From assembly GCF_014673215.1 (NCBI RefSeq), contig NZ_JACWMS010000001.1, positions 1,116,001-1,180,000 of the forward strand: a stretch of 64,000 bases of DNA, given 5' to 3'. Shown piece by piece: positions 56,830 to 64,000 of the stretch. This stretch comes from Gordonia hankookensis. GTDB taxonomy: Bacteria; Actinomycetota; Actinomycetes; Mycobacteriales; Mycobacteriaceae. The notes beneath the pieces are model-generated. The model did not search any database. It was not told the DNA's origin and saw only the letters and a program-made list of their open reading frames with translations. A program made the position numbers and the translations under genes. Every line of letters starts with the position of its first letter. Within the stretch, counting starts at the first letter, position 1.

Positions 56830-57290
56830 GCGCCCGACGATACGACGATCGGGCGTGGCCCGGCTTCTCCGAAACTGCTCGGATCCGGTCGGTTCGAATC
56901 CTGTCGGGGTCGGGTCCAGTCCTTCACGAAACACGACGGCACCGGCGCAGGCTCGGCGGTCCGACGGTACTCGGTGGGACTGCGCCCGATGATCGCAGAG
57001 AACGTGCGTCCGAACGTGCCGAGACTCGTGTATCCGACCGCGCAGGCCACCCCGGTCACCGGGAGTTCGGTGTTGCGTAGCAGCGCGCAGGCCCGTTCGA
57101 TGCGTCTGCGCTGCAGGTAGCGATGCGGTGTCTCACCGAACACATCCCGGAATCGTCGGGTGAAATGCGCCGGGGAGATCAGCGCGATACGCGCGAGGGT
57201 CGCGACATCGAGCGGTTCGGCGAATGCGCGGTCGATGGCATCGCGCGCACGCAGTAGTCGCCGGTTCTCGTCCTCACGTGGGGTGAACAC
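56826..57290 (-). CDS. AraC-family regulator, DNA-binding domain only
   Basis: A 154-residue protein with the two helix-turn-helix motifs of AraC regulators (DVATLARIALISPAHFTRRFRD; TGVACAVGYTSLGTFGRTFSAIIGRSPTEYRR) and no ligand-binding domain; a Pro/Arg-rich tail of about 40 residues follows. Coupled to the VOC gene by ATGA. The start is GTG 57290. Confidence 0.87.
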   Translation of the reverse strand: MFTPREDENRRLLRARDAIDRAFAEPLDVATLARIALISPAHFTRRFRDVFGETPHRYLQRRRIERACALLRNTELPVTGVACAVGYTSLGTFGRTFSAIIGRSPTEYRRTAEPAPVPSCFVKDWTRPRQDSNRPDPSSFGEAGPRPIVVSSGA

Positions 57291-57328
57291 ACCACTCAGT
57301 GTCGCTCACAGGTCAGTGAGCTCCCAGG

Positions 57329-57598
57329 TCAGTGTCGTTCGCAGGCGATGCCGTCCTTGTCCCGGTCGTGCGACGATTCCTGGCGGTAGACGTTGTCGTT
57401 CACCGTGAAGTTCGTGACCGGTGTCCCCGACGTCGAGTCCACGGCCCCGGACTGTCCGACGCCGTGCGGGTAGTCGGCGTTGAGGGCTTTGCAGTTGGCA
57501 TATGCCGTTGCCTCCGCCGGCGCTGCCACTGCCAATGGCGCGACGACGAGTGTCGCCGCCGCCAGCATTCCGACGACGATCTTCCGTGAGCACTGCAT
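57329..57598 (-). CDS. Secreted excalibur-domain protein
   Basis: An 89-residue exported protein: signal peptide MQCSRKIVVGMLAAATLVVA ending near APAEA, then the excalibur calcium-binding module (YANCKALNADYPHGVG ... SHDRDKDGIACERH) with the D-x-D-x-D-G-x-x-C signature and one Cys pair. AGAGG lies before ATG 57598. Extracellular or wall-associated; role unknown. Confidence 0.87.
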   Translation of the reverse strand: MQCSRKIVVGMLAAATLVVAPLAVAAPAEATAYANCKALNADYPHGVGQSGAVDSTSGTPVTNFTVNDNVYRQESSHDRDKDGIACERH

Positions 57599-57700
57599 GG
57601 CTGCCTCTTCCCACATTCTTCGATGAATGCGGTGACGGTAGCCCCGCCTGCGGTGTCCCGGATCCCGAATCGGACCGGGTTACTCCGAATGACTGAACGG

Positions 57701-58654
57701 CTAGAGACCGAACTTCGCCTGCATCCCCCGCAGGGTCTCCGCCGAACGCATCAGGCCGGACAGCTCGTCATCGGACATGGGCATCTCCAGACGGGTCTGG
57801 GCTCCCGCGCGGTCGACGATCGTCGGCAGCGAGAGGCAGACGTCGTCGAGGCCCTCGTAGCCCGTGGCGACCGTTGACACCGGCAGCACCCGATGCTCGT
57901 TGTTCAGCACCGCCTCGACGATTCGGGTCGCCGCCAGACCGATCGCGTAGTTGGTCGCGCCCTTGCCCTCGATGATCTTGTACGCGGCATGGACCACCTC
58001 GTGGTGGATTCGCTCGCGAGCCGCAGCATCGATGGCCTCGCCCGAGCCCAACGGCTTCCAATGCAGCAGTGGCACACCGCCGATGCTCGCCGAACTCCAC
58101 AGCGGGATCTCACTGTCACCATGTTCGCCGACGATGTAGGCGTGCACGTTCTGCACCGCGACGTCGCAGTGCTGCGCGATCAGGAACCGCAGTCGCGACG
58201 AGTCGAGCACCGTTCCCGAACCGAACAGCTGATTGTTCGGCAGGCCACTGTATTTCAGCGCCGCATAGGTGACGATGTCGACCGGGTTGGTGACCATGAT
58301 GTACACGGCGTTGGGGGCAACCTCGAGCACCCCGGGCATGATCTTCTTGGTCAAACCGATGGTGGCCTCGGCCAGTTCGAGTCGCGACTGCCCTGGCCGC
58401 TGCTTGGCCCCTGCGGTGAACACCACCACGTCAGCGTCGGCGCATACCGACACGTCGTCGTCGCCGATGATGTCGGCCCGCGGGACGAACTCCAGCCCAT
58501 GCGACATGTCGAGGACCTCGGCGGTCACCTTCGCGGTGTTGATGTCCATCAGCGCGATCGTCCGTGCCACGCCCCGGATCAGCGACGCATACGCGACGGC
58601 GGTGCCGACCGCTCCCGCTCCGATGATCGCCAGCTTCGTCGGTCGTACGTCCAT
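57701..58654 (-). CDS. ldh: L-lactate dehydrogenase
   Basis: A 317-residue NAD-dependent dehydrogenase. NAD motif LAIIGAGAVGTAVAYASL (8-25), substrate loop GAKQRPGQSRLEL with Gln where LDHs have it (malate dehydrogenases have Arg), ITVTNPVD-type MVTNPVDIVTY, and the catalytic His178 in VGEHGDSEIPLW. Full length. Converts pyruvate to lactate and back. Divergent from the small membrane protein gene; the twin ACTTTCC palindromes lie between, so it may be co-regulated. A long upstream extension of the frame is not credible. Confidence 0.93.
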   Translation of the reverse strand: MDVRPTKLAIIGAGAVGTAVAYASLIRGVARTIALMDINTAKVTAEVLDMSHGLEFVPRADIIGDDDVSVCADADVVVFTAGAKQRPGQSRLELAEATIGLTKKIMPGVLEVAPNAVYIMVTNPVDIVTYAALKYSGLPNNQLFGSGTVLDSSRLRFLIAQHCDVAVQNVHAYIVGEHGDSEIPLWSSASIGGVPLLHWKPLGSGEAIDAAARERIHHEVVHAAYKIIEGKGATNYAIGLAATRIVEAVLNNEHRVLPVSTVATGYEGLDDVCLSLPTIVDRAGAQTRLEMPMSDDELSGLMRSAETLRGMQAKFGL

Positions 58655-58742
58655 CAAGTCACCGCCTGGTCTCGTCGGCCCGCCCCTGTCGGCGATTATT
58701 CCTGCCTCGCCGGGTGGCCGCAGCGTTCTGCGTCGACGATTG

Positions 58743-58761
58743 ACTTTCCCAGTGGGAAAGT
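58743..58761. promoter_or_regulatory. Twin operator, site 1
   Basis: ACTTTCCCA-G-TGGGAAAGT, a perfect 19-bp palindrome. It and site 2 share ACTTTCC-N5-GGAAAGT and are 27 bp apart centre to centre, upstream of the membrane-protein/HTH operon and divergent ldh. Confidence 0.8.
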
Positions 58762-58769
58762 GGACGATT

Positions 58770-58788
58770 ACTTTCCAAGTAGGAAAGT
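58770..58788. promoter_or_regulatory. Twin operator, site 2
   Basis: ACTTTCC-AAGTA-GGAAAGT, 7-bp perfect arms, ending 19 bp before the ATG at 58808 and just upstream of its AGGAGG ribosome site. Probably bound by the HTH protein encoded at 59269-59577. Confidence 0.8.
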
Positions 58789-58807
58789 CAAGCAGGAGGA
58801 GGACCTG

Positions 58808-59272
58808 ATGACCGACATGACGCCCGAACAGGCGCGCGCCGCACTCGCCGCGGCCGATCGTGCCCGGCGCGACGTCGCCGAGGAGATCGGTCTGCCGCGG
58901 GGTTACTGGTGGGCCATGGCCGGCGGCTGGCTGGTGCTGGGTCTGCTGGGGCAGTTCGCCCCGTGGTGGGTTGTGACCGTGGCGACGGCGTTGTTCGGCG
59001 CAGGCCACGCCGCGGTGGCCTCTCGGCTGCTGGACGGCCGTCGTCGCAGTTCTCGACTCCAGGTCAGCCGCACGGTCGCCGATCGTCGTATCCCGTTGAT
59101 CGTCGTCGGGATTCTGCTGACCGCGGTGGCGTTCACCATCGCACTCGCGTTCGCGCTGCAGGCCGACGGCGCCGGCCACCCGTCGTTGTGGGCGGCGGTG
59201 ATCACCGCCCTCGTCGTCGGGTTCGGCGGTCCCGCAGTGTTCACGGTTGCGCGACGATGGATCGGTGCATGA
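58808..59272 (+). CDS. Membrane protein of the operator-controlled pair
   Basis: A 154-residue protein with a helical polar N-terminus (ARAALAAADRARRDVAEEIG) and four membrane helices (about 40-56, 58-75, 98-118, 129-148). Hypothetical; such small membrane proteins often precede a PF13601-type regulator. A strong AGGAGGAGG site lies before the ATG. Its stop overlaps the regulator start (ATGA), so the two are co-made. Confidence 0.82.
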   Translation: MTDMTPEQARAALAAADRARRDVAEEIGLPRGYWWAMAGGWLVLGLLGQFAPWWVVTVATALFGAGHAAVASRLLDGRRRSSRLQVSRTVADRRIPLIVVGILLTAVAFTIALAFALQADGAGHPSLWAAVITALVVGFGGPAVFTVARRWIGA

Positions 59273-59577
59273 CCGCCGAAGCCGACGGCGCAGCCCGTTT
59301 CGACGAGCTGATCCACCCCAGCACCAGGCTCGCGCTGGTGGCCACGCTCGCCGCCGCAGATTGGGCGGAGTTCGCCTTTCTGAAGGAGCACCTGGCGCTC
59401 TCGGACTCGGCGTTGTCGAAACAGCTGTCCACGCTGGAGGAGGCCGGATACCTCAGCACCGAGCGCCGTCTCACCGGCAGGCGACGAACCGTCCGGGCCC
59501 GGCTCACCGCCGCCGGGCGCTCCGCATACACGGGCCACATCGCCGCGCTGCGCGCCATCATCGGCGACACGACCTGA
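59269..59577 (+). CDS. Winged-helix regulator (PF13601-type, MarR/ArsR-like)
   Basis: A 102-residue DNA-binding protein: FDELIHPSTRLALVATLAAADWAEFAFLKEHLALSDSALSKQLSTLEEAGYL, wing STERRLTGRRRTVRARLTAAG and a C-terminal helix. The HPSTRL start and the SALSKQL recognition helix are typical for the family. It lies after the membrane-protein gene and probably autoregulates through the twin palindromes upstream of that gene. The signal is unknown. Confidence 0.87.
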   Translation: MTAEADGAARFDELIHPSTRLALVATLAAADWAEFAFLKEHLALSDSALSKQLSTLEEAGYLSTERRLTGRRRTVRARLTAAGRSAYTGHIAALRAIIGDTT

Positions 59578-59600
59578 CCTACGACCGAACCGGGAAATGA

Positions 59601-59635
59601 CGAAGCCCCCGACCACAATGTGGTCGGGGGCTTCG
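59601..59635. terminator. Bidirectional terminator between HTH gene and rplA
   Basis: Perfect 17-bp inverted repeat CGAAGCCCCCGACCACA (59601-59617) / TGTGGTCGGGGGCTTCG (59619-59635) with a tight loop. It lies 24 bp after the HTH gene stop and 52 bp after the rplA stop, so serves both convergent units. Confidence 0.88.
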
Positions 59636-59686
59636 GGCTTGCGAGCGCTGCGCTCCGAGGAGTGAGCAGACGAGCGTCTCGAAAGG

Positions 59687-60403
59687 TCAGGCCTGCGGGG
59701 CCTCGGCGAAGTTACGGGTCACCAGCGGGTCGACCGGGATGCCCGGGCCCGTCGTGGTGGAGACGGTGACCTTCTTGACGTAACGTCCCTTGGCCGCCGA
59801 CGGCTTCGCACGCATGATCTCGTCGTAGGCGGCGCCGTAGTTCTCCGCCAGCTTCTCGACGTCGAACGATGCCTTGCCGATGACGAAGTGCAGGTTGGCG
59901 GCCTTGTCGACGCGGAAGTTGATCTTGCCGCCCTTGATGTCGTTGACGGCCTTGGTGACGTCGGTGGTCACGGTGCCCGTCTTCGGGTTCGGCATCAGAC
60001 CACGCGGGCCGAGCACACGCGCGATGCGTCCGACCTTGGCCATCTGGTCCGGGGTGGCGATCGCGGCGTCGAACTCCAGCCAGCCGCCCTGGATCTTTTC
60101 GATCAGGTCCTCGGCGCCGACCTCGTCGGCTCCGGCTGCGACGGCCTCGGCGGCCTTGTCGCCTGCGGCGAACACGATCACGCGGGCGGTCTTACCGGTG
60201 CCGTGCGGCAGGTTGACGGTGCCGCGGACCATCTGGTCGGCCTTGCGCGGGTCGACGCCCAGGCGGATGGCGACCTCGACGGTCGAGTCGGTGTTCTTCG
60301 ACGACGTGTCCTTGGCGAGCTGCGCAGCTTCCAGCGGGCTGTACAGCTTGCTCTTGTCGACCTGCTCCGCGGCTGCGCGGTAGGCCTTGCTCTTCTGTGC
60401 CAT
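59687..60403 (-). CDS. rplA: 50S ribosomal protein L1
   Basis: A 238-residue L1. Recognisable are [48 protein letters not shown] and [14 protein letters not shown]. Binds 23S RNA at the L1 stalk. 130 bp after rplK, same direction; ends before the bidirectional terminator. Confidence 0.98.
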   Translation of the reverse strand: MAQKSKAYRAAAEQVDKSKLYSPLEAAQLAKDTSSKNTDSTVEVAIRLGVDPRKADQMVRGTVNLPHGTGKTARVIVFAAGDKAAEAVAAGADEVGAEDLIEKIQGGWLEFDAAIATPDQMAKVGRIARVLGPRGLMPNPKTGTVTTDVTKAVNDIKGGKINFRVDKAANLHFVIGKASFDVEKLAENYGAAYDEIMRAKPSAAKGRYVKKVTVSTTTGPGIPVDPLVTRNFAEAPQA

Positions 60404-60474
60404 TGCTCTGTTCTTTCTCCGTGAATGATGTTCGGGTTAGTGGTTGCTGGGCCGAGCCGGCCCTCCCACGCGGG

Positions 60475-60526
60475 TGATCTCGATACGCCCCGGTCTCGCT
60501 TTCGCTCGATCGTGGCTACTCGATCA
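60475..60526. repeat. Intergenic palindromic repeat between rplK and rplA
   Basis: TGATCTCGATACGCC ... GGCTACTCGATCA form an imperfect inverted pair around CGCTTTCGCTCGATCG. The pattern TCTCGATACGC...GCTACTCGA is, as far as I recall, a dispersed intergenic element of actinobacterial genomes such as Gordonia. Only this copy is clear in the window. Confidence 0.5.
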
Positions 60527-60533
60527 ACGAAAA

Positions 60534-60968
60534 TCAGCCCTCGACGTTGATCCCCATCGACCGTGCAGTACCGGCGATGATCTTCGCGGCCTGGTCGATG
60601 TCGTTCGCGTTGAGGTCTTCCTGCTTGGTCTTCGCGATCTCACGGACCTGGTCCATGCTGACCTTGCCGACCTTGTTGGTGTGCGGCTCGCCGGAGCCCT
60701 TCTGCACACCGGCAGCCTTGAGCAGGAGCTTCGCGGCCGGCGGGGTCTTCAACTTGAAGTCGAACGAGCGATCTTCGTACACGAAGATCTCCACCGGGAT
60801 GACGTTGCCGCGCTGCGACTCGGTCGCCGCGTTGTACGCCTTGCAGAACTCCATGATGTTCACGCCGTGCTGACCGAGCGCCGGACCCACGGGCGGAGCC
60901 GGGTTGGCCTGGCCTGCCTGGATCTGGAGCTTGATGATCCCGGCGAGCTTCTTCTTCTTGGGAGGCAT
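60534..60968 (-). CDS. rplK: 50S ribosomal protein L11
   Basis: A 144-residue L11 with the N-terminal thiostrepton/RelA region ([24 protein letters not shown]) and the C-terminal rRNA-binding domain ([18 protein letters not shown] ... GTARSMGI). Ordinary length. 87 bp after nusG. Confidence 0.98.
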   Translation of the reverse strand: MPPKKKKLAGIIKLQIQAGQANPAPPVGPALGQHGVNIMEFCKAYNAATESQRGNVIPVEIFVYEDRSFDFKLKTPPAAKLLLKAAGVQKGSGEPHTNKVGKVSMDQVREIAKTKQEDLNANDIDQAAKIIAGTARSMGINVEG

Positions 60969-61055
60969 CTAATGTTCCTTGTTTGTTTTCTTGCAGATCC
61001 ACGTCCGCTGGAGACGTGAAAGTCCTTTGTCTGTGCGCCCTCGCGGACGCACTGG

Positions 61056-61925
61056 TCAGATCTTCTCGACCTGATTGAAGCCGAGTTCGACCGGGGTCTC
61101 GCGACCGAAGATCGACACCAGCACCTTGACCTTGCGCTGTTCCGCATTGACCTCGCTGATCGACGCGGGCAGGGTCGCGAACGGGCCGTCCATGACGGTG
61201 ACCGACTCGCCGACCTCGAAGTCCACCTCGATGACCGCGGTCGCCGCAGCGGCAGCAGCCTCGACACCCTCGGCGCCGGCCTTGGTGGCAGCGGGCTTCT
61301 TGGCCTCGACGCGCGGCATCAGGAACTGCAGCACCTCGTCGAGCGACAACGGCGACGGCTTGGACGTCATCCCGACGAAACCGGTCACGCCGGGTGTGTT
61401 GCGCACCGCGCCCCACGAGTCGTCGTTGAGGTCCATGCGCACCAGGATGTAGCCCGGCAGCACCTTGCGGTTGACCTTCTTCGGCTGACCGTTCTTGATC
61501 TCGGTGACCTCTTCGGTCGGCACTTCGACCTGGAAGATGTAGTCGCCGACATCGAGGTTCTGCACACGGGTCTCGAGGTTGGCCTTCACCTTGTTCTCGT
61601 AACCGGCGTAGCTGTGGATCACGTACCAGTCACCGGGTGCACGGCGAAGCTGCTTGCGCAGTTCCTCGACCGGATCGGCGTCCTCTGCGGGCGCCTCTTC
61701 GGCAGCGACCTCGTCGGCCACGTCCACTTCGTCGGCGACGGCGTCCTCGATGGCTTCCTCGACGACGGCCTCGCCGCCCTCGACGGCTGCTGCGTCATCC
61801 TCGGCGGCCTCGACCTGTGCCTCGACACCGGGATCGTCGGTCTCGTCAGCGGTGTCCACCGCCGACGTGTCGACCTCACCGATCGACTCTGGGGTCGGTT
61901 CGATCTCGTTCTCCGGGGTGCTCAC
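61056..61925 (-). CDS. nusG: Transcription termination/antitermination protein NusG
   Basis: A 289-residue NusG. Residues 1-88 are an acidic, Ala/Glu/Asp-rich extension, longer than in most bacteria but typical of actinobacteria. The NGN domain follows ([49 protein letters not shown]), then an Ala-rich insert and the KOW domain ([22 protein letters not shown]...[17 protein letters not shown]). GTG start, GAGGAG upstream. Follows secE by 69 bp. Confidence 0.97.
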   Translation of the reverse strand: MSTPENEIEPTPESIGEVDTSAVDTADETDDPGVEAQVEAAEDDAAAVEGGEAVVEEAIEDAVADEVDVADEVAAEEAPAEDADPVEELRKQLRRAPGDWYVIHSYAGYENKVKANLETRVQNLDVGDYIFQVEVPTEEVTEIKNGQPKKVNRKVLPGYILVRMDLNDDSWGAVRNTPGVTGFVGMTSKPSPLSLDEVLQFLMPRVEAKKPAATKAGAEGVEAAAAAATAVIEVDFEVGESVTVMDGPFATLPASISEVNAEQRKVKVLVSIFGRETPVELGFNQVEKI

Positions 61926-61994
61926 TGCAGCCCACGCTCCTCTATCGGTTCCGGTCGTCCTGGCCTGGCCTCTGCCCCACTGATGTGGTCGGCA

Positions 61995-62441
61995 TCAGCC
62001 GAACAGCCAGAGAACTCCCTTGGCGAAGGCGAGGTCGAGGCCGGAGATGAAGGCGGTCATCACGATCACGAAAATCAGCACGACAATCGTGTAGGTGATC
62101 ATCTCACGGCGGGTCGGCCAGATGACCTTCTTCAGTTCGGCGACGACCTGCTGCAGGAAAACCCAGATCCGAACGAACGGATTGCGGCTCTCGCCGGCAG
62201 GTGCCTTCTTCTTGCGTTCTTTGACCGCGACCGCGGATCCGGTGTCGGAGTCCGCGCCGCCGTCGGTGCTGGAGGCACTTGTCGATGAACGACGACCCCT
62301 CGACGAGCGCTTGCCCGACGGACGCAGTTCACCTGACTCCGCGCCGTCGACGTCTTCGCGACCTTCGAGCTCCTCCACCGACTCGGCGGAGGTGTCCTCC
62401 GCGGCGTCTTTGGCGCGGGCAGCTCGATCTCGCTTGCTCAC
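61995..62441 (-). CDS. secE: Preprotein translocase subunit SecE
   Basis: A 148-residue SecE. The first 85 residues are charged, Ser/Glu-rich and probably disordered; the C-terminal part has the amphipathic RIWVFLQQVVAELKKVIWPTRREMITYT and the membrane helix IVVLIFVIVMTAFISGLDLAF, enough for SecYEG. GTG 62441 with GAGAGGACC upstream is the start; a longer frame would cross the tRNA gene. 38 bp after the tRNA-Trp. Confidence 0.93.
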   Translation of the reverse strand: MSKRDRAARAKDAAEDTSAESVEELEGREDVDGAESGELRPSGKRSSRGRRSSTSASSTDGGADSDTGSAVAVKERKKKAPAGESRNPFVRIWVFLQQVVAELKKVIWPTRREMITYTIVVLIFVIVMTAFISGLDLAFAKGVLWLFG

Positions 62442-62479
62442 CTTCGAGGTCCTCTCGTCTACGTGTGCCCTCACCAGGG

Positions 62480-62552
<73 letters not shown>

Positions 62553-62732
62553 TTGCGACTGTGCGTGGCTGATAGCCACGGTACAGCTGCCTTCTCGACT
62601 TCCTCAGATCGGAGAACTCCCGACAAAACCAACGCGCCACCCTATGGGCAGCGCGCAAGTCTGAGTCAATCCAGACACTTCAGTGTAGATCACTGCCCAG
62701 GACAAACCCAAAACGGGTTCCCGCCACCACCG

Positions 62733-62783
62733 CAGATGTTGCCCATGGACGCGGTGGGCGCACCCATCGGCAACCTTCACCTG
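62733..62783. repeat. 51-bp direct repeat, copy 1
   Basis: Begins CAGATGTTGCC and ends GGCAACCTTCACCTG; one mismatch to copy 2 (63687-63737), 954 bp away. The internal hairpin (arms 62738-62748 / 62764-62774) has a single mismatch here. Lies 39 bp before the DUF559 gene and 180 bp from tRNA-Trp. Confidence 0.85.
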
Positions 62784-62821
62784 GTCGGAACCGTAGGCCG
62801 GAGAACACCGTCCAATTCTGC

Positions 62822-63808
62822 ATGGGTGTCAACGATGCGATCTGGCAGCACCTGGCGAATCACGACGGCGTGATCACCATGGCAGAGGCGTGTTCGCGCG
62901 GATCGAGCAGGCACAGCGTCGCGCGACGCGTCACCTCCGACGAATGGGTCCGGGAGGCCAAGGGCGTGTATCGAGGGGCGGATCACCCGAAGACGCTGCG
63001 TGCGCGGGTCAGGATCGCGGTTGCATCGGTGGGCCCCACGGCCGTCCTGAGCGGGCCGGCAGCTGCCTGGTGGCTCGACCTCGCCTCCGCCTTCCCGCCG
63101 ACGATCACCGTGATCGCGCGGGCGAAGGGACGCCATCGCAACGCCCGGCCCGGCGTGGCGGTCACGCATCGAAGACTCGCCGACACCGATGTCGAGGCAT
63201 CGGACGAACTCGAGGTCACGTCCGTCGCCCTGACGGTCCTGGATACCGCCGCCGAGATGGGTCCGCAGGTCGTCGACAATGCACTGCTCCTCGATCGCGT
63301 GACCGTCGAACAACTGGCCGAGGCCCATGCTCGCTATCCGTCCCGCACCGGCGCAGGTCGGACGCGATTGATCCTCGGCTCCCTGGCGTCCGGCGCCCGA
63401 TCCGAGGCGGAGCGCGTCACGGTCGGCATCTATCGCGATCACGGGATCACCGGCTGGTCCGCGAACCGAATGGTGGAAGGCCATCTGGTCGATTTCGTCT
63501 TCGCAGAATCGATGGTCATCATCGAGATCGACGGATTTGCCTTTCATCGCGACGCGGCCACCTTCCAGCGCGATCGGACCAAGCGCAACAAGCTGATCGC
63601 ATCCGGCTGGACCGTGCTCAACTTCACCTGGGACGACATCACCCGACGACCCGGCGACGTCGCCGCCCAGGTCCGCAGCGCCACCACAGATGTTGCCGAT
63701 GGACGCGGTGGGCGCACCCATCGGCAACCTTCACCTGCGACTACAGCGCTCCCGCCAGGATCTCCACCGCTTCCGCGTATCGGTCCGGTGATGCGGCGGC
63801 GAAGTTGA
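62822..63808 (+). CDS. AbiEi-type antitoxin/DUF559 (Vsr-like) protein
   Basis: A 328-residue protein. Residues 1-90 resemble the AbiEi-type N-terminal HTH (DGVITMAEACSRGSSRHSVARRV... VYRGADHP); 200-285 are a DUF559/very-short-patch-repair-like nuclease fold (GARSEAERVT, VDFVFAESMVIIEIDGFAFHRD, RDRTKRNKLIASGWTVLNFTWDDI) with Glu, Asp and Glu-x-Asp residues placed as in PD-(D/E)XK enzymes. Normally such proteins end near residue 285. Here the last 40 residues come from the direct repeat and run antisense over the end of the next gene. No partner toxin is adjacent, so an AbiEi antitoxin role is doubtful. Confidence 0.75.
   Translation: MGVNDAIWQHLANHDGVITMAEACSRGSSRHSVARRVTSDEWVREAKGVYRGADHPKTLRARVRIAVASVGPTAVLSGPAAAWWLDLASAFPPTITVIARAKGRHRNARPGVAVTHRRLADTDVEASDELEVTSVALTVLDTAAEMGPQVVDNALLLDRVTVEQLAEAHARYPSRTGAGRTRLILGSLASGARSEAERVTVGIYRDHGITGWSANRMVEGHLVDFVFAESMVIIEIDGFAFHRDAATFQRDRTKRNKLIASGWTVLNFTWDDITRRPGDVAAQVRSATTDVADGRGGRTHRQPSPATTALPPGSPPLPRIGPVMRRRS
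63687..63737. repeat. 51-bp direct repeat, copy 2, with perfect hairpin
   Basis: Same sequence as copy 1 apart from one base. Contains GTTGCCGATGG (63692-63702) and CCATCGGCAAC (63718-63728), a perfect 11-bp stem with a 15-base loop. It lies inside the 3' end of the DUF559 gene and directly after the last conserved residue of the domain; it may also end transcription for both convergent genes. Confidence 0.85.
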
Positions 63809-64000
63809 GTCGGATGAACGGACCGGTCGGCTCGGTCGGAAACCATTCCCCGCCTGCCGAGATGGACAGCCCGCGGGCGAGCGTGCGGGCTGCGACGAGC
63901 TCCGCGTCGGTCGGTGTCCCATCGGAGCCCGCCGCGGGCAGAGCGGCCCACAGATTCAGTCCGCCGCGCGGCACGCGTTCCACCTCGATCATCGGCGCGC
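63741..64000 (-). CDS. PLP-dependent aminotransferase-type protein, C-terminal end
   Basis: Only about 86 C-terminal residues lie in the window, with stop TAG at 63741. RVPRGGLNLWAALPA, LSISAGGEWFPTE and IRLNFAAASPDRYAEAVEILAGAL match the final part of class I/II aminotransferase folds as found in MocR/PdxR-type GntR regulators (the G-G-x-x-x-W-x-x-L and R-L-[NS]-F-[AS] motifs). The PLP lysine and any N-terminal HTH would be outside. It overlaps the DUF559 frame by 68 bp on the opposite strand. Confidence 0.75.
   Translation of the reverse strand, partial: APMIEVERVPRGGLNLWAALPAAGSDGTPTDAELVAARTLARGLSISAGGEWFPTEPTGPFIRLNFAAASPDRYAEAVEILAGAL

Noticed and set aside
58655..59179. Long in-frame upstream extension of lactate dehydrogenase.
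   Set aside because: It runs antisense through the twin operators and the membrane protein gene and lacks homology; ATG 58654 starts directly at the conserved NAD-binding domain.
62822..63808. AbiE abortive-infection toxin-antitoxin system.
   Set aside because: Only an AbiEi-like N-terminal domain fused to DUF559 is present; no AbiEii nucleotidyltransferase is adjacent, so a functional AbiE pair is not supported.

Overview
The window is chromosomal DNA of a high-GC, mycolic-acid-type actinobacterium. The gene set (mce operon beside rpoBC, DUF3558 lipoproteins, IdeR-type iron box, DUF2786 and TIGR04338 proteins) fits Gordonia or a close relative; the genus is inferred, not proven. No prophage, insertion sequence or CRISPR array is visible.

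Layout. 1-3.8 kb: end of a hotdog thioesterase, two tandem DUF3558 lipoproteins (one fused in frame to an S4 RNA-binding domain), a small membrane protein and a large secreted protein. 3.9-11.7 kb: a nitrogen-scavenging operon (permease, two carboxyguanidine-deiminase-type proteins, a carboxyltransferase, allophanate hydrolase) with a divergent TetR gene and two perfect operator palindromes; it looks like guanidine degradation but lacks the biotin carboxylase and biotin carrier domains. 11.8-14.5 kb: secreted protein, DUF4188 protein with its TetR regulator, MarR regulator. 14.6-18.2 kb: valine catabolism operon mmsA-acyl-CoA dehydrogenase-mmsB. 18.3-24.4 kb: iron-boxed flavodoxin, DMT transporter, SixA-type phosphatase, ArsR regulator, lipase, Y-family polymerase and an unknown gene; the last two have near-identical promoters. 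24.7-27.2 kb: davB-davA, the lysine monooxygenase/5-aminovaleramidase pair. 27.4-28.6 kb: VOC protein and a lipoprotein.

28.7-50.5 kb: on the minus strand, rplJ-rplL with an L10 leader, then a complete mce import operon (mkl, yrbEA, yrbEB, mceA-F, two Mce-associated proteins), then rpoB-rpoC. Almost every mce junction is a stop/start overlap or a gap of a few bases, so the importer is probably made as one translationally coupled unit. 50.5-59.6 kb: GH76 hydrolase, CocE-type hydrolase, metallohydrolase, YihY protein, DUF2786 protein, AraC/VOC pair, excalibur protein, lactate dehydrogenase and a small membrane protein/HTH regulator pair with twin operators. 59.6-62.6 kb: tRNA-Trp, secE, nusG, rplK, rplA. 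62.7-64 kb: an AbiEi/DUF559 gene bracketed by 51-bp hairpin-containing direct repeats, then the end of a PLP aminotransferase-type gene.

The most unusual observations are the split guanidine/urea carboxylase locus, the repeat-bracketed DUF559 gene, the 23-codon coupling minigene between mceE and mceF, the S4-lipoprotein fusion, and the paired promoters of dinB and its unknown neighbour. Family assignments rest on recalled motifs and alignments; no database search was run.
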